Source: Mycobacterium sp.
GTDB taxonomy: Bacteria > Actinomycetota > Actinomycetes > Mycobacteriales > Mycobacteriaceae
Length of the DNA: 8,241 nucleotides
Assembly (NCBI GenBank): GCA_019246375.1
Contig: JAFAQO010000373.1
Span: forward strand, 1 to 8,241
Direction of reading: 5' to 3'
Shown here: positions 7,395 through 8,241 of the stretch, in pieces
How the letters are laid out: each line of letters starts with the position of its first letter
Numbering within the stretch: position 1 is the stretch's first letter
Notes under the pieces: generated by a model
What the model was told of the DNA's origin: nothing
The model's input: the letters and a program-made list of their open reading frames with translations, nothing else
The model's database searches: none
Program-made: the position numbers and the translations under genes

Positions 7395-7397
7395 GAT
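7368..7397 (+). promoter_or_regulatory. Candidate pfkA promoter carried by the repeat end
   Basis: TTGCGG (7368-7373), 18-base spacer, TAAGAT (7392-7397). Position for position this corresponds to CTGCGG-N18-TAGGCT upstream of gatC. It would start near 7404 and give a leader of about 32 bases with AGGGGG (7418-7423) 12 bases before the pfkA ATG, a rather distant ribosome site. Confidence 0.4.
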
Positions 7398-7423
7398 TCG
7401 CTGCCGCAACGCCTGGCAGGGGG

Positions 7424-7429
7424 CAAGAT
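7424..7429 (+). promoter_or_regulatory. Alternative pfkA -10 box (leaderless)
   Basis: CAAGAT keeps the A at position 2 and T at position 6 that matter most in the mycobacterial -10. It is followed by six bases and then the pfkA ATG at 7436. This would make a leaderless mRNA, independent of the repeat-borne promoter upstream. Confidence 0.35.
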
Positions 7430-7435
7430 TAGGGC

Positions 7436-8241
7436 ATGCGGATCGGGCTTCTCACCGGAGGCGGCGACTGTCCTGGCCTCAATGCGGTCATCCGGGCGGT
7501 GGTGCGCACCTGTGACTCCCGCTACGGCTCGTCGGTAGTCGGGTTCCAGAACGGCTTTCGCGGGCTGCTGGAGAACCGGCGCATCCAGTTGCACAACGAC
7601 GACCGCAACGACCGACTGCTGACCAAGGGCGGCACGATGCTCGGCACCGCCCGGGTGCACCCAGAGAAGCTGCGGGCGGGACTGACCCAGATCATGCAGA
7701 GCCTGGACGACAATGGCATCGACGTACTGATCCCGATCGGCGGTGAGGGTACGCTGACCGCCGCCCACTGGCTTTCTGAGGAGAACGTTCCCGTCGTCGG
7801 GGTGCCCAAGACCATCGACAACGACATCGACTGCACGGACGTGACTTTTGGCCACGACACCGCTTTGATGGTCGCTACCGATGCCATCGACCGGTTGCAC
7901 AGCACCGCCGAATCCCACCAGCGGGTGATGCTGGTGGAAGTAATGGGGCGGCACGCCGGCTGGATTGCGCTGAACGCCGGGCTGGCTAGTGGGGCACACA
8001 TGACGCTGATCCCCGAACAGCCCTTCGACGTCGAAGAAGTGTGCCGGTTGGTCAAACGGCGCTTCCAGCGCGGCGACTCCCACTTCATCTGCGTAGTTGC
8101 CGAAGGTGCGAAACCGGCCGAGGGCTCGATGAAGCTAGTCGAGGGCGGCATGGACGAGTTCGGTCATGAACGATTCACCGGGGTTGCTGCGCAACTGGCG
8201 GCCGAGGTCGAGAAACGTATCAACAAAGACGTACGGGTGAC
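7436..8241 (+). CDS. pfkA: 6-phosphofructokinase PfkA, C-terminus beyond the window
   Basis: PfkA phosphorylates fructose 6-phosphate to fructose 1,6-bisphosphate, the committed step of glycolysis. The ATG at 7436 opens a frame that runs off the window after 268 codons; the M. tuberculosis protein, which it closely follows, has 343 residues, so about 75 are missing. Visible motifs: nucleotide-binding GGGDCPGLN (8-16), GGEGTL (102-107), catalytic PKTIDNDI (124-131) with D128 as the expected base, MGRHAGWIA (170-178), EGAKP (223-227) and HERF (244-247). Gly105 (E. coli 104) argues for ATP rather than pyrophosphate as donor. Lys125 (E. coli 124) and Glu104 in place of Asp mark the actinobacterial group that bridges the ATP and PPi enzymes. 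The gene lies in the same direction as gatCA after a 153-base gap filled mostly by the tandem repeat. Confidence 0.96.
   Translation, partial: MRIGLLTGGGDCPGLNAVIRAVVRTCDSRYGSSVVGFQNGFRGLLENRRIQLHNDDRNDRLLTKGGTMLGTARVHPEKLRAGLTQIMQSLDDNGIDVLIPIGGEGTLTAAHWLSEENVPVVGVPKTIDNDIDCTDVTFGHDTALMVATDAIDRLHSTAESHQRVMLVEVMGRHAGWIALNAGLASGAHMTLIPEQPFDVEEVCRLVKRRFQRGDSHFICVVAEGAKPAEGSMKLVEGGMDEFGHERFTGVAAQLAAEVEKRINKDVRV

Noticed and set aside
7391..8083. A 230-codon minus-strand frame opposite pfkA
   Set aside because: pfkA on the plus strand matches its family throughout; the antisense frame has no family features.

Overview
The window looks like chromosomal DNA from a slow-growing Mycobacterium. It is GC-rich, uses GTG starts often, and LigA, GatC, GatA and PfkA read almost residue for residue like my memory of the M. 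tuberculosis proteins. Gene order also matches the M. tuberculosis block Rv3010c (pfkA) - Rv3011c (gatA) - Rv3012c (gatC) - Rv3013 (ACT-domain protein) - Rv3014c (ligA), inverted. Two things break that order: a divergent cytochrome P450/TetR pair between ligA and the ACT gene, and an ArsR/MmcQ pair upstream of ligA. Species cannot be fixed by eye.

Layout, left to right. Positions 1-155 hold the 3' end of an ArsR-family regulator (+). It overlaps by 4 bases the end of a convergent MmcQ/YjbR-family gene (-, 152-562). A stem-loop with a T-tract suited to terminating the ArsR transcript lies inside the MmcQ coding sequence. MmcQ and ligA (+, 621-2705) diverge from a 58-base spacer with back-to-back -10 boxes. 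ligA converges on a cytochrome P450 gene (-, 2737-3918). The P450 is divergent from a TetR regulator (+, 4005-4580), and between them lies an AT-rich control region with a good inverted-repeat operator candidate. The TetR gene converges on an ACT-domain gene (-, 4645-5304). gatC and gatA (+, 5505-7282, 4-base overlap) and the 5' three quarters of pfkA (+, from 7436) fill the right half.

Functionally this is a housekeeping neighbourhood. It has DNA nick sealing (LigA), two of the three subunits of the tRNA-dependent amidotransferase that makes Gln-tRNA and Asn-tRNA (GatC, GatA; gatB is expected just past pfkA), and committed glycolysis (PfkA). The P450/TetR pair is the one accessory module. 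It is probably a self-contained, ligand-inducible oxidation unit of unknown substrate, with no redox partner gene beside it.

The most interesting non-coding content is around gatC and pfkA. A 77-base near-palindrome (5353-5429) lies upstream of gatC. A hairpin repeat occurs once upstream of gatC and twice in tandem upstream of pfkA. Its copies differ by a compensated stem change, and the gatC-proximal and pfkA-proximal copies end in a -35/-10 pair with identical 18-base spacing, as if the repeat carries the promoter. Several genes show a TANNNT-type -10 hexamer 6-8 bases before the start codon, which predicts leaderless mRNAs. I saw no mobile-element gene, CRISPR array, tRNA, rRNA or new defence system.
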